Source: an uncultured bacterium (GTDB taxonomy: Bacteria; Cyanobacteriota; Vampirovibrionia; Gastranaerophilales; Gastranaerophilaceae). Taken from it: 40,980 nucleotides of DNA. The stretch is taken from contig CADCNV010000006.1 in the NCBI GenBank assembly GCA_902802825.1, positions 1-40,980 of the forward strand. The letters are read 5' to 3'. Below are positions 1 to 7,826 of this stretch, piece by piece. Numbering within the stretch: the stretch's first letter is position 1; every line of letters begins with the position of its first letter. The notes below the pieces were generated by a model. That model saw only the letters and a program-made list of their open reading frames with translations. It was not told where the DNA came from and did no database searches. The position numbers and the translations under genes are program-made.

Positions 1-229
1 CGGTGCGAAAGCTTCTGATCCGTTAGCAATGTATTTAACAGATATTGCAACAATCGGATGTAATTTGGCGGGTATTCCGGGGATAAGCGTTCCTGCCGGC
101 TTTGACAACTCAGGGATGCCGATTGGATTACAAATTCTTGCACCGCAATTTGAAGAAGCAAAATTATTCAACTTTGCTTACAAATTCGAACAGGCAAATG
201 AGTTTTATACTAAAATTGCAAATATTTAA
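1..229 (+). CDS. gatA: Aspartyl/glutamyl-tRNA amidotransferase subunit A, C-terminal end (partial)
   Basis: The reading frame is open from the left edge of the window (first full codon at base 2) to a TAA at 227-229, so only about 75 C-terminal residues are visible. They include [21 protein letters not shown] followed closely by GISVPAGF and GLQILAP, the conserved C-terminal block of GatA amidases. GatA hydrolyses glutamine and, with GatB and GatC, converts Glu-tRNA(Gln) or Asp-tRNA(Asn) to the amidated form in the cytoplasm. The Ser-cisSer-Lys triad lies outside the window and cannot be checked. The next gene, murB, begins 67 bases later behind its own -10-like hexamer, so co-transcription is uncertain. 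Identification is firm; the Gat rather than another amidase assignment rests on the close match of this short stretch. Confidence 0.9.
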   Translation, partial: GAKASDPLAMYLTDIATIGCNLAGIPGISVPAGFDNSGMPIGLQILAPQFEEAKLFNFAYKFEQANEFYTKIANI

Positions 230-277
230 AATATAATCAAAATAACAGTTTGTAATAAATTGCCCGACAATAAATAC

Positions 278-283
278 TATAAT
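278..283 (+). promoter_or_regulatory. -10-like hexamer upstream of murB
   Basis: TATAAT lies 13 nt before the murB ATG. No convincing -35 box at 16-18 nt and no Shine-Dalgarno sequence were seen. If used, it would give a 5' leader of only about 6-7 nt. Confidence 0.45.
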
Positions 284-296
284 ATAATTGGCATAA

Positions 297-1199
297 ATGA
301 CAGAATATATTGAAAAAGATTATGATATAAAAAATTCGACGACATTTAAAATCGGGGGGAAGATAAATGAGGCCTACTTCCCTGATAATGTTGATGAATT
401 TGTACGTTTACTGCAGAAATATCCTAACATTCCCGTATTAGGGAATTTGTCGAATACACTGATATCGAGTGCAGGATATGATGGCAAAGTTATTCTTACA
501 AATAAAATGAATAATATTACAATTGACGGGAATAAAGTTACAGCCGAATGTGGTGTTAAGGGACCTAAATTATCACAGGAAGTTTGCAAGTCAGGATTAT
601 CCGGACTTGAATTTATGATCGGCTTCCCGGGAAGCGTTGGCGGAGAAGTTTATATGAATGCATCTGCTCATGGTCAATGCATAAGTGACCATATAGTTTC
701 TGTACTTTGTTTTTCGAGAAAAGTAGGACTTATGACAATCGAAAAAGACAGAATGGGCTTTGATTACAGGTCCTCAAGATGCGAAAAAGATGATTTAATA
801 GTTTTAAAAGCAGAATTTGAATTAGAACAAAAAAATTCTGAAGAAATCAAAAAACAAATGGATGAAAATCTTGATTTTCGCAGAAAGCATCAGCCCACTC
901 TTGCTTTGCCAAATTGCGGAAGCATATTTAAAAATCCCCCATGCAATCCTGCTGGGAAATTACTGGAAAGTGTCGGAGCAAAAGAAATTATGATTGGAGA
1001 TGTAAGAGTTTGGCGTAATCATTCTAATTTTATAGTAAATACAGGAAACGGCAATTCATTAGATGTTCTTCAATTGATGTGCGAAATGCAAAAAAGAGTA
1101 AAAGAAATGTATAATATTGAACTTGAACCCGAAATTAAATATTTGGGGAATAAAAGTAAAGAGGAAACAAAATTATGGCAGAAGTTGACACAAAAATAG
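297..1199 (+). CDS. murB: UDP-N-acetylenolpyruvoylglucosamine reductase
   Basis: MurB reduces UDP-GlcNAc-enolpyruvate to UDP-MurNAc with NADPH and FAD, the second committed step of peptidoglycan synthesis. The 300-residue length fits the family. Visible motifs are GLEFMIGFPGSVGGEVYMNA (FAD-domain region), FDYRSSR, the catalytic-serine region PNCGSIFKNP (Ser about 209), AGKLLESVGAKE, HSNFIVNTGN and the C-terminal LEPEIKYLG. The usual FAD phosphate-binding GGGSNLLV is replaced by LGNLSNTLIS, a noticeable divergence. No Shine-Dalgarno sequence precedes the ATG, but a TATAAT lies 13 nt upstream, so the mRNA may be nearly leaderless. The 3' end overlaps ddl by 25 bases. murC, often adjacent in other bacteria, is not beside it here. 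Confidence 0.93.
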   Translation: MTEYIEKDYDIKNSTTFKIGGKINEAYFPDNVDEFVRLLQKYPNIPVLGNLSNTLISSAGYDGKVILTNKMNNITIDGNKVTAECGVKGPKLSQEVCKSGLSGLEFMIGFPGSVGGEVYMNASAHGQCISDHIVSVLCFSRKVGLMTIEKDRMGFDYRSSRCEKDDLIVLKAEFELEQKNSEEIKKQMDENLDFRRKHQPTLALPNCGSIFKNPPCNPAGKLLESVGAKEIMIGDVRVWRNHSNFIVNTGNGNSLDVLQLMCEMQKRVKEMYNIELEPEIKYLGNKSKEETKLWQKLTQK

Positions 1200-2128
1200 A
1201 CAAAAATGCAAAAATCGCAGTACTTTGCGGCGGTATGTCTTCAGAGGCAGAAGTATCAAGACGTTCAGGTAAAAATTGTTTTGGAGCATTGCAAAGACTG
1301 GGTTATAAAAATGCGGAACTTGTTGAAGTAGACAAAGATATTACACAAAAATTAAAAGATGGGGAATACAAATACGCATATAACGCTCTCCATGGGAAGT
1401 ATGGAGAAGATGGCTGTATTCAGGGGATTTTAGAAATTTTAGGAATTCCTTATACCGGCTGCGGTGTTATGAGTTCTGCAATTTGCATGAATAAAGAGTA
1501 TACAAAAAAAGTCCTTTCAACCTGCAAAGATATTCCGCTTGCAAAATCAGCTTTTGTACGCAAAGGAGATAACCTTGAAGAAAAAACCGCGAACTTGAAA
1601 TTCCCTGTCATTACAAAGCCGGTATCAGAGGGCTCAAGTTTTGGAATGACGAAAGTTAATACCAGAGAAGAGCTGAGGTCGGCTTACGAAGAGGCAATAA
1701 AATATAATGATGATGTTTTAGTAGAAGAATTTATTGACGGATTTTTTGTTACAGTCGGAGTGCTTGAAAAAGACGGGAAAAATTTTGCAACCGAAATTCT
1801 TGAAATCAGACCCAAAAATGAGTGGTACGATTTTGAAGCAAAATACACAGCAGGTATGTCAGAATTTATTATTCCTGCAAGACTTGACGAAAACCTTACT
1901 AAAAAGGTAAAAGAAATTTCCGTAAAATCTCATGAAATAGCCGGTTGTCGCGGAGTTTCGAGAGTTGATTTGATGATAAGCAACGATGGTATTCCTTATG
2001 TAATTGAAATCAATACATCCCCAGGGATGACAGATACAAGTGATTTGCCCGCACAATGCAAAGTTATGGGCATAAGCTATGATGATTTGGTTCAAATAAT
2101 ATTAAACGGAGCAGGATTAAATAAATAA
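1175..2128 (+). CDS. ddl: D-alanine--D-alanine ligase
   Basis: Ddl is the cytoplasmic ATP-grasp enzyme that joins two D-alanines for the peptidoglycan stem peptide. The 317 residues show VLCGGMSSEAEVSRRSG near the N-terminus, LHGKYGEDGCIQG, ITKPVSEGSSFGM (ATP loop), EAKY, SRVDLM and the C-terminal EINTSPGMT with metal and phosphate ligands. One oddity: in the segment equivalent to GPEFTV of E. coli DdlB this protein reads GFFVTV (residues 189-194), so the Glu of the Ser-Tyr-Glu active-site triad appears to be Phe191. The start at 1175 lies inside the murB 3' end and is supported by GAGGAA eight bases upstream. The stop overlaps the next ATG by one base (TAATG), suggesting translational coupling with ftsQ. 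Confidence 0.93.
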   Translation: MAEVDTKIDKNAKIAVLCGGMSSEAEVSRRSGKNCFGALQRLGYKNAELVEVDKDITQKLKDGEYKYAYNALHGKYGEDGCIQGILEILGIPYTGCGVMSSAICMNKEYTKKVLSTCKDIPLAKSAFVRKGDNLEEKTANLKFPVITKPVSEGSSFGMTKVNTREELRSAYEEAIKYNDDVLVEEFIDGFFVTVGVLEKDGKNFATEILEIRPKNEWYDFEAKYTAGMSEFIIPARLDENLTKKVKEISVKSHEIAGCRGVSRVDLMISNDGIPYVIEINTSPGMTDTSDLPAQCKVMGISYDDLVQIILNGAGLNK

Positions 2129-3069
2129 TGCCGCACGAAAATGATAAAAAAAATATAAATGCTTCAACCTATTCTCAACAGATTAAAAATGCTGCAGAAA
2201 TAGGAAAACATTCCGTGCATATTAAACAAAAAGAAAGACGCCTTCGTAAAAAAATAAAAAAATTATCAAGGGTTAAAACATTTCTGAGATTTGTATTGTT
2301 TTGTATTTTAGTAAGCGGTATTTACTTTTTTATTACACTCCCCGAATGGTATCTTAGCGAAAATACATTCTCAAAACCCGATATGAACACAGTTGAAATT
2401 ATTAATAATAAATTGATTCCGACTAATATTATATATAATTCTTTACGACAAATCAGAGTTTTTCATATCCCGATATTTGCAATGTCGGTAGCCCCAATAA
2501 AACATGAATTATACAAAATTCCGGCGATAAAATCTGTATATGTCCGCAGATACGGATTTCCCGCAAGAATAAAGATAATTATAAGAGAAAGAACACCAAT
2601 GGCAGTCATAAAAACTGACCTCAACAAGCTCCCTGTTGCATTTGTCACAACAGATCATGTTATGGTGACAAATAAAAACTTCATGCACCTTGCGGAATCC
2701 GATTCAACACTGAGAATACTCGTTAAAAATCCTGAGTTTCGTAAAGACTGGACTGTTGAACGTGTAGAATATATTGATAAAATAGCAAAAGATATTGAAA
2801 CTTATTCAAATGAAAAAGTTCAATATGTTGATATGCGTAATTCTAACGATGTATACGTAAAAATTAATTCGACAAACATCAGACTCGGTATTTTGGACAG
2901 TTCGGTATTTGAAAGAATTAAAAGAATACACACAATTCTGCCAAAACTGAACAGTGTAGGCGAAGAAGTTAAATATATTGATCTAAGCTGGGATAAGGTT
3001 AATTATTTTAAACTCCGGAAAGATAATAAAAATAAAACAGAAGAACAAAAACAAGAACAAGAACAATAA
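2128..3069 (+). CDS. ftsQ: FtsQ/DivIB-type cell division protein with POTRA domain
   Basis: The 313-residue protein has a basic cytoplasmic N-terminus (KERRLRKKIKKLSR), one membrane segment at about residues 57-74 (FLRFVLFCILVSGIYFFI) and an extracytoplasmic part. The segment around IPAIKSVYVRRYGFPARIKIIIRERTP has the characteristic end of a POTRA domain, followed by an FtsQ-like beta domain ending in KYIDLSWDKVNYFKL. FtsQ is a bitopic divisome scaffold that links early and late division proteins and controls septal peptidoglycan synthesis. Position after murB-ddl matches the classic division/cell-wall gene order. It shares TAATG junctions with ddl upstream and the prenyl synthase downstream. 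The C-terminal tail is Glu/Gln/Lys-rich and looks disordered. Sequence divergence is high, as is usual for FtsQ, so the name rests on topology, POTRA pattern and context. Confidence 0.82.
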   Translation: MPHENDKKNINASTYSQQIKNAAEIGKHSVHIKQKERRLRKKIKKLSRVKTFLRFVLFCILVSGIYFFITLPEWYLSENTFSKPDMNTVEIINNKLIPTNIIYNSLRQIRVFHIPIFAMSVAPIKHELYKIPAIKSVYVRRYGFPARIKIIIRERTPMAVIKTDLNKLPVAFVTTDHVMVTNKNFMHLAESDSTLRILVKNPEFRKDWTVERVEYIDKIAKDIETYSNEKVQYVDMRNSNDVYVKINSTNIRLGILDSSVFERIKRIHTILPKLNSVGEEVKYIDLSWDKVNYFKLRKDNKNKTEEQKQEQEQ

Positions 3070-3947
3070 TGTCATTTGAGATTGAATATAAAAATATAAA
3101 GAAAATCGCACAAGAAGAATTGGAATTTATTGAAAAATATATGGTTCTGCGTATAGACGTACGAAAAGAACTAAGTACTCATATAATAAATTTTCTTACA
3201 GCCCCATCAAAAAGAATAAGACCGCTAATTTCTGTTTTATTTTATAAATCAATTTTTGAAGAAATAAATGAAAATCAGCTTAAAGCACTTGGAGCAGTGG
3301 AACTTATTCATAACGCATCTTTAATACATGATGACATTATTGACAACAGTGCAACAAGACGCGGATTAAAAACTACTGCAAATGAATTTGGGAATAAACT
3401 CGGAGTAATTTGCGGAGATTATTTACTGTCTGTTGCAATGAAAATAGTTACAGAGCTCAAATCAATAGAGCTTCTGCAAAACTTTTCCGAAACATTAAAT
3501 AAAATGTGTATTGGAGAAATTAATCAAAATTTTGACAGATTTAAAATAGGAACAATAGAAAATTATATAGAAAAATCAAAAAATAAAACCGGCTGTCTGT
3601 TTGAAACCGCAATATTAACACCATTTTTAATCAATAAAATAAAAGATTATATATTTGCTTCAGAATTTGGTCTTAATACCGGAATTGCTTTTCAGATTCG
3701 CGATGATTTGCTTAATATAATCAATTGTGATTCATCAAAACCGGCAAATAATGATATAAAAGACGGAATTTATAATGCCCCGGTAATTTATGCGGGAAAT
3801 GCTGAAAATTATATGGACGGAGTTGAAAAAACACGAAGTTTGTTGAATAATTATATAAATAATTCAGACTGCATATTGAAAAATTTGCCTGAGAATATTT
3901 ATAAACAAGGTTTGGAAAAATTTTTGGAGCTTTTAGGTAATGATTAA
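3069..3947 (+). CDS. Trans-polyprenyl diphosphate synthase
   Basis: This is a member of the all-trans prenyl diphosphate synthase family (292 aa), which condenses isopentenyl diphosphate onto allylic diphosphates. Visible motifs are SKRIRPL (residues 47-53), the first Asp-rich motif DDIID (88-92) followed by RRG, GDYLL (about 116-120) and the second Asp-rich region QIRDDLLN (209-216). The last Asp of the second motif is Asn216 here; the two leading Asp remain. Chain length cannot be read with confidence, and quinone side chain, carotenoid-type or other prenyl products are all possible. It lies between ftsQ and lepB with overlapping ends (1 base and 8 bases), so it probably belongs to the same transcript. 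Confidence 0.85.
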   Translation: MSFEIEYKNIKKIAQEELEFIEKYMVLRIDVRKELSTHIINFLTAPSKRIRPLISVLFYKSIFEEINENQLKALGAVELIHNASLIHDDIIDNSATRRGLKTTANEFGNKLGVICGDYLLSVAMKIVTELKSIELLQNFSETLNKMCIGEINQNFDRFKIGTIENYIEKSKNKTGCLFETAILTPFLINKIKDYIFASEFGLNTGIAFQIRDDLLNIINCDSSKPANNDIKDGIYNAPVIYAGNAENYMDGVEKTRSLLNNYINNSDCILKNLPENIYKQGLEKFLELLGND

Positions 3948-4632
3948 TTTTAAAAATATAAAAGAAAAATATGACGATTTTAACAAAACATGGTGGGGAG
4001 AAACAATTTCAACCGTTGTATTTGTCGTTGTAATGGTTATTATAATAAGATTTTTTATTGGAGAAATACGCTGGATACCTTCAGGGTCAATGCACCCTAC
4101 ATTGATTGAGGGTGACAGAATAGTTGTTGAACGTTTTTCAAGATTTTTTACAATACCTAAACGCGGAGATATAATGGTATTTTACCCGCCTGCGACAAAA
4201 CTGTCACGAAAACCAATTCCGCTGATTTCGAGATTAACAGGTATTCTGTGCAAAGATGTTGCATATATCAAGCGTGTTGTCGGGCTTCCGGGTGATAAAA
4301 TCGAAATTAAATTTGAGAATAACGGAGCAGCTTATGTATATATCAATGACAAAAAATATAATGAAGATTACATAAAAAGTATTTATGAATACCCGCTATG
4401 CGCCCCTAAAAATATCCAAAAAGGTTTATTGTCCGATGATCGTGTAATGAAATGCGGGCCGTTTAAACTCGGGAAAGACGAATTTTTTATGATGGGTGAT
4501 AACAGAGGAAATTCACAAGACAGCAGATATTGGGGAGTATTAAAAAAAGACCGCTTCATAGGGCGTGCAGTCTTTCTGTTTTGGCCTGTTGACCGTATAA
4601 AAGTTTTACACAGACTAAAAAATACTATTTAG
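3940..4632 (+). CDS. lepB: Signal peptidase I
   Basis: This is the membrane-bound Ser/Lys protease (230 aa) that removes signal peptides from exported proteins. One N-terminal membrane segment (about residues 24-40) is followed by box B WIPSGSMHPTL with nucleophile Ser50, PKRGDIMVF, the Lys general-base region YIKRVVGLPGD (Lys111) and box E MMGDNRGNSQDSRYWG. All catalytic boxes are intact. A charged insert of about 20 residues (after PPATKLSRKP) lies between the serine and lysine boxes, as in some longer SPases. It starts eight bases inside the preceding prenyl synthase gene and ends four bases into a convergent hypothetical gene, the last member of this + strand run. Confidence 0.95.
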   Translation: MINFKNIKEKYDDFNKTWWGETISTVVFVVVMVIIIRFFIGEIRWIPSGSMHPTLIEGDRIVVERFSRFFTIPKRGDIMVFYPPATKLSRKPIPLISRLTGILCKDVAYIKRVVGLPGDKIEIKFENNGAAYVYINDKKYNEDYIKSIYEYPLCAPKNIQKGLLSDDRVMKCGPFKLGKDEFFMMGDNRGNSQDSRYWGVLKKDRFIGRAVFLFWPVDRIKVLHRLKNTI

Positions 4633-5006
4633 CTTAGCAGGTGATAATATTTCATATAATCTGCCATTATAGTTGAACTGGTTGCGTTTACAACATTGGC
4701 TTTTACAACCTGTTCTTTATCTTGTGTTGTTTTTTGGTCAGTTTTTGTTAAATCATTATTTTGCGGTTGAACCTGCTGAGTTTTTTGCTCTTCTGCGGCC
4801 TCTGCAATCATTTCTTGAACCTGAGCAATTATTTGATTATGCAATTTTACATCTCCTGCGTAAGTACCGGTAGACTGAATTCCTGCAATATCAAAATCTT
4901 CTAATATAGATTCCCACTGGGAATAATTAGTAATACTTGTGCCTTGTTCCTGAGCTGCCGCCTGTGCTCTTCTCAGTTCCTCGATTGAAGTTATTTCTTC
5001 AGCCAT
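4629..5006 (-). CDS. Hypothetical Gln/Ala-rich small protein
   Basis: I do not recognise this 125-residue protein. It is hydrophilic, without signal peptide or membrane segment. It has a helical Glu/Ala/Gln-rich N-terminal half (SIEELRRAQAAAQEQG), a middle with QVQEMIAEAAEEQ, a low-complexity Gln/Thr/Lys linker and a C-terminus ending in ADYMKYYHLLS. A start at GTG 5009 is possible, but ATG 5006 lies eight bases from a strong AAGGAG and is preferred. It is convergent with lepB and overlaps its stop codon. The C-terminal YYHLLS with a disordered linker could be a docking or secretion tag, but nothing here proves that. Confidence 0.7.
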   Translation of the reverse strand: MAEEITSIEELRRAQAAAQEQGTSITNYSQWESILEDFDIAGIQSTGTYAGDVKLHNQIIAQVQEMIAEAAEEQKTQQVQPQNNDLTKTDQKTTQDKEQVVKANVVNATSSTIMADYMKYYHLLS

Positions 5007-5103
5007 CACTATCTCTCCTTGAGTTCTGAATATTCATGTATATAAAAACCAGAAGAATACCATATTTTCAATAAAAAATAAAATCGTAACAAATGTTTAT
5101 AAA

Positions 5104-5454
5104 TTAATTCAACTTACGTTTTAATTCATTACGAAAGTCTGTAAGCGGACCTGCATTTGGATTGCGCATAATCTGATAATACTTCTGTGCATAAGTTACC
5201 GGATATTTTGGCACCCAGCTGAATTTTTTATAAATATCAATTGTATCCGCACCATAAGATAACATAAGATCATCGATCGTTTCTTCATGCGCAGGAGATA
5301 TAGACGAGACCAATTTTAAAACATAATCCGAAAGAGTAAGCACCGAATAACCCGAAATTACTCCCGTTTCTTTTATAAATTTATATAAATTAATTCCGTT
5401 ATCATCATATATATGCTCTTTTGCATTCTCGGGTAAAATTAATTCTCCTGAATC
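5104..5454 (-). pseudogene. Detached C-terminal part of the WG-repeat gene (frameshift fragment)
   Basis: After the stop of the upstream WG-repeat reading frame, the -1 frame is open from 5454 to a TAA at 5104 (116 codons) without a good start codon at its beginning. Its translation begins DSGELILPENAKEHIYDDNG, goes on through LTLSDYVLKLVSSISPAHEE and VPKYPVTYAQKYYQIMRNP, and reads like ordinary protein throughout. An internal GTG at 5343 could start only 79 residues and would leave the coding-like upstream part unexplained. The simplest reading is that one base was lost (or mis-sequenced) near 5445-5460 and that this is the C-terminal domain of the preceding gene, giving an original product of about 290 residues. 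A separate small gene or a translational frameshift are alternatives; no canonical slippery heptamer was found. Confidence 0.6.
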
Positions 5455-5981
5455 TTATATAAAATTCGCATAACACTTTTTGAAGGCATATATATATCAT
5501 CAAATTCGTTATCTAAAAGAACTTTACCCTCAAAATTCAAAACCCCGTATTTATAATTTTTATATGTCAGAAACATTTTCCCAAACAGCAGATCAATTTT
5601 TTGGTACTTGTGCGGGATAACTATTTTACCGTATTCATCATACAACCCAAAATCATTAGAGTTTCCGAGCTTTGCATATTTACCCAAAATTCTGTCAGTA
5701 TGGCGATACTTAGGAGCAACAATGATATTCCCTTTCTCATCAGTTAACCCGTATTTATTATTTTTTGCCTGCACAAGCCAGCTGTGATAACCTACCCGAA
5801 CCATTTTTTTGTATATTGCATCAGTTAAAACCGCTCCATTTTCATCTTTTAAACCCCATTTATCTTTTACCTGATATAATATAACATCATCATTAGTAAA
5901 ACCCTTTGACGGATTTACAAGAGCCGATGCAGAAGAACACGATAAAAATATAAGACTTAAAATAACCAATAGTTTTTTCAT
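5439..5981 (-). CDS. Exported WG-repeat protein (probably truncated by a frameshift)
   Basis: The product has a signal peptide (MKKLLVILSLIFLSC..SASA, cleavage probably after ASA), then four WG-type repeats: DKWGLKDENGAVL, NKYGLTDEKGNII, NDFGLYDEYGKIV and YKYGVLNFEGKVL. WG repeats form beta-rich surface or scaffold domains of no fixed function. A longer upstream start is possible in the frame, but the signal peptide fixes the start at 5981. No Shine-Dalgarno sequence is present; TATAAT ends 6 nt before the ATG, which predicts a leaderless mRNA. The frame stops after RILYKIQEN, and a shifted frame with protein-like sequence continues immediately, so the gene is probably interrupted. Confidence 0.75.
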   Translation of the reverse strand: MKKLLVILSLIFLSCSSASALVNPSKGFTNDDVILYQVKDKWGLKDENGAVLTDAIYKKMVRVGYHSWLVQAKNNKYGLTDEKGNIIVAPKYRHTDRILGKYAKLGNSNDFGLYDEYGKIVIPHKYQKIDLLFGKMFLTYKNYKYGVLNFEGKVLLDNEFDDIYMPSKSVMRILYKIQEN

Positions 5982-5987
5982 ATTTTT

Positions 5988-5993
5988 ATTATA
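5988..5993 (-). promoter_or_regulatory. -10 hexamer of the WG-repeat gene, leaderless geometry
   Basis: Read on the minus strand, TATAAT is followed by six bases (AAAAAT) and then the ATG at 5981. A start of transcription at the usual distance would fall on or next to the ATG. No purine-rich ribosome site lies between. Confidence 0.55.
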
Positions 5994-6025
5994 GCAAAAA
6001 AAATTTTTATGATTTTTATATAAGT

Positions 6026-6856
6026 ATGATAATAAATAAATTAGCCCAATGCGTAAAGATTCCTCTTGATATATCAAGAGGTTCAGCAATAGAAAGACAA
6101 AAAAAAGCTCAGGATTTTTCATTAAAAATATACGAAAATTTAATGGAAGATTTTAAGGATAATTATTCAATAATGAAATATTCCGAGCTGGAAAATCGCA
6201 TAAACAAAACTATTCCCGACAAAAATTTTAAAGTTATAGTAAAAGAGTTAAGTGAAGAAAAAGCAGCAGAATCAGAATGTAATGCCCTATGCCAGATATT
6301 GTATAATAACAATCATCAGGCACAGGCACACTCAATTGATATCCCCGGGATTAATCACACAATAAGAGCCATTCACCTCCCTGAGGTTTTACACGAAATT
6401 GTTCATATAGCAGACAATATGTTCAATCCAAAATTGATAGCAAGAGATCAAAAAATTAATATAAAAAATATGAATACAAAAAAATACGAAGATTTTTACG
6501 ACAATCATTATTATTGCGGGGAATTTATTGAAACAAAAAGAGATAAAAAAGATGTTCTCAAAATAATAGAAAATAAAACAAGAAAATTTTTAAAAGGTTT
6601 GAGTATATCAGATAAAATGGATTACCTGCAAGACATGCGCTATTCGCTTATGTCAGAAATCAATGCATACAAATTCCAGGTAAAAACAGCAACCAAACTC
6701 AAAGAAAACGGATTTATGATGAAAGATTATGAATTTGATGACATGAGCGAAATTGGGCTTTATCAAGATAAAATTAAACTTTTAAAAAATCTTGCAATTG
6801 AATATATGAGTAAAGAACGAGCACAACATAAAAGCAAAATAAAAAGAAAAAAATAA
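6026..6856 (+). CDS. Hypothetical protein with HExxH motif (putative zinc metallopeptidase)
   Basis: This 276-residue protein has no signal peptide. Residues 119-130 (PEVLHEIVHIAD) contain an HExxH zinc-binding and catalytic signature (His123, Glu124, His127). A Glu in a helical context about 84 residues later (Glu211 in SEINAYKF) could be the third ligand of a gluzincin-like site. The N-terminus is Lys/Glu-rich and the C-terminus ends in a basic tail (KSKIKRKK). I cannot assign a peptidase family, and a non-catalytic role is possible. The first codons contain a perfect 20-bp palindrome, which makes the exact start (6026 versus a later ATG at 6143) uncertain. The gene is divergent from the WG-repeat gene with a 44-bp gap. 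Confidence 0.65.
   Translation: MIINKLAQCVKIPLDISRGSAIERQKKAQDFSLKIYENLMEDFKDNYSIMKYSELENRINKTIPDKNFKVIVKELSEEKAAESECNALCQILYNNNHQAQAHSIDIPGINHTIRAIHLPEVLHEIVHIADNMFNPKLIARDQKINIKNMNTKKYEDFYDNHYYCGEFIETKRDKKDVLKIIENKTRKFLKGLSISDKMDYLQDMRYSLMSEINAYKFQVKTATKLKENGFMMKDYEFDDMSEIGLYQDKIKLLKNLAIEYMSKERAQHKSKIKRKK
6062..6081. repeat. Perfect 20-bp palindrome near the start of the HExxH gene
   Basis: CCTCTTGATATATCAAGAGG reads identically on both strands. It lies 36 bases after the proposed ATG at 6026 and about 80 bases from the divergent ATG at 5981. It can be an operator for a dimeric regulator or a hairpin in the mRNA. In frame it codes for PLDISRG. Confidence 0.6.
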
Positions 6857-6872
6857 AATTCTATATTGTTAT

Positions 6873-7799
6873 TTATGAATTTATTTTGCTTAATTCAGTT
6901 TTTAAAGCAGGAACAGAAATTGAAAGAGTTTTATAATTTTTTAGGGCTTTTTGCAAATATTGATGATATTCAATATTATTTCCCTCTAAAGATTTTAAAC
7001 GCCCGAGAATATAATAAATGTCCCCATTTTCACCGCAATTATCCAGTGCATAATTCAGTATATCATATGCCTGCTCATAATTCCCATTTTTTATTAATAT
7101 TTTTGAATAAATCTTGTATGCCTCAATATCTGCAGGATTAAGCTCTATTGTTTTAAATAAATTATTTAATGCGCTGTCAGAATCACCGTTTTCATAATCC
7201 AATACCGCAAGATTATAATATGCCCAACTGTAATCCGGAGAAATATTTAAAACATTTGTAAATTCACTTCTTGCACCATCACTATCCCCAATATCCTTAT
7301 AAATATTTCCAAGATAAAAATGTGCATAAATATCATCAGGATTCAAATCGATTGTTTTTTGAAAATACTCAATTGCCTGAATATATTCTTTCATTTTAAA
7401 ATACACAAGCCCCAAATTAAAATAAGAATTTGAGTCCTCATTATCAGTTAATATTACTTTTTCAAAACACTTTATCGCAGTTTGAAATTCCTGCAAATCA
7501 GTACATACCAATCCTAAATTATAAATTGCATCGACCGCTTCCGGTTCTATTTCAATTGCCTTTTGATAACATTCTTTTGCCTTTTTAAAATTTTTTAATT
7601 TCTCATACACAATTCCCATGTTATAAAATATACCGCTATCATTTGTATAGACTTTTGAAATATAAATAAGATTTTTAAGTGCTTCTTCATTAAAACCGCA
7701 ATCCGTCAACAAAACAGCAAGCTGCCTTCGCGCCTGAAAATTTTGACTGTCTTCACGCAATAAATTTTGCAATTCTTCTATTTTATCAATTTTTGACAT
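6873..7799 (-). CDS. TPR repeat protein
   Basis: The 308 residues consist almost wholly of tandem 34-residue tetratricopeptide repeats, about eight, with the usual pattern (for example YNMGIVYEKLKNFKKAKECYQKAIEIEPE, also YFNLGLVYFKMKEYIQAIEYF and HFYLGNIYKDIGDSDGARSEF). TPR arrays are helical superhelices that bind protein partners; there is no catalytic domain. No signal peptide is present, so it is probably cytoplasmic. The ATG has no Shine-Dalgarno sequence; TATAAA ends six bases before it, which fits the leaderless pattern of several genes here. It is convergent with the HExxH gene and followed on the same strand by nothing closer than that gene's end. Confidence 0.9.
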   Translation of the reverse strand: MSKIDKIEELQNLLREDSQNFQARRQLAVLLTDCGFNEEALKNLIYISKVYTNDSGIFYNMGIVYEKLKNFKKAKECYQKAIEIEPEAVDAIYNLGLVCTDLQEFQTAIKCFEKVILTDNEDSNSYFNLGLVYFKMKEYIQAIEYFQKTIDLNPDDIYAHFYLGNIYKDIGDSDGARSEFTNVLNISPDYSWAYYNLAVLDYENGDSDSALNNLFKTIELNPADIEAYKIYSKILIKNGNYEQAYDILNYALDNCGENGDIYYILGRLKSLEGNNIEYHQYLQKALKNYKTLSISVPALKTELSKINS

Positions 7800-7826
7800 A
7801 TTTTTTTTATAATAATATCCGCTTAT

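Noticed and set aside
4673-4873. Plus-strand open frame opposite the Gln-rich protein
   Set aside because: It lies antisense to a gene with a good ribosome site and has no support of its own; its Leu/Gln-rich translation is the mirror of low-complexity sequence.
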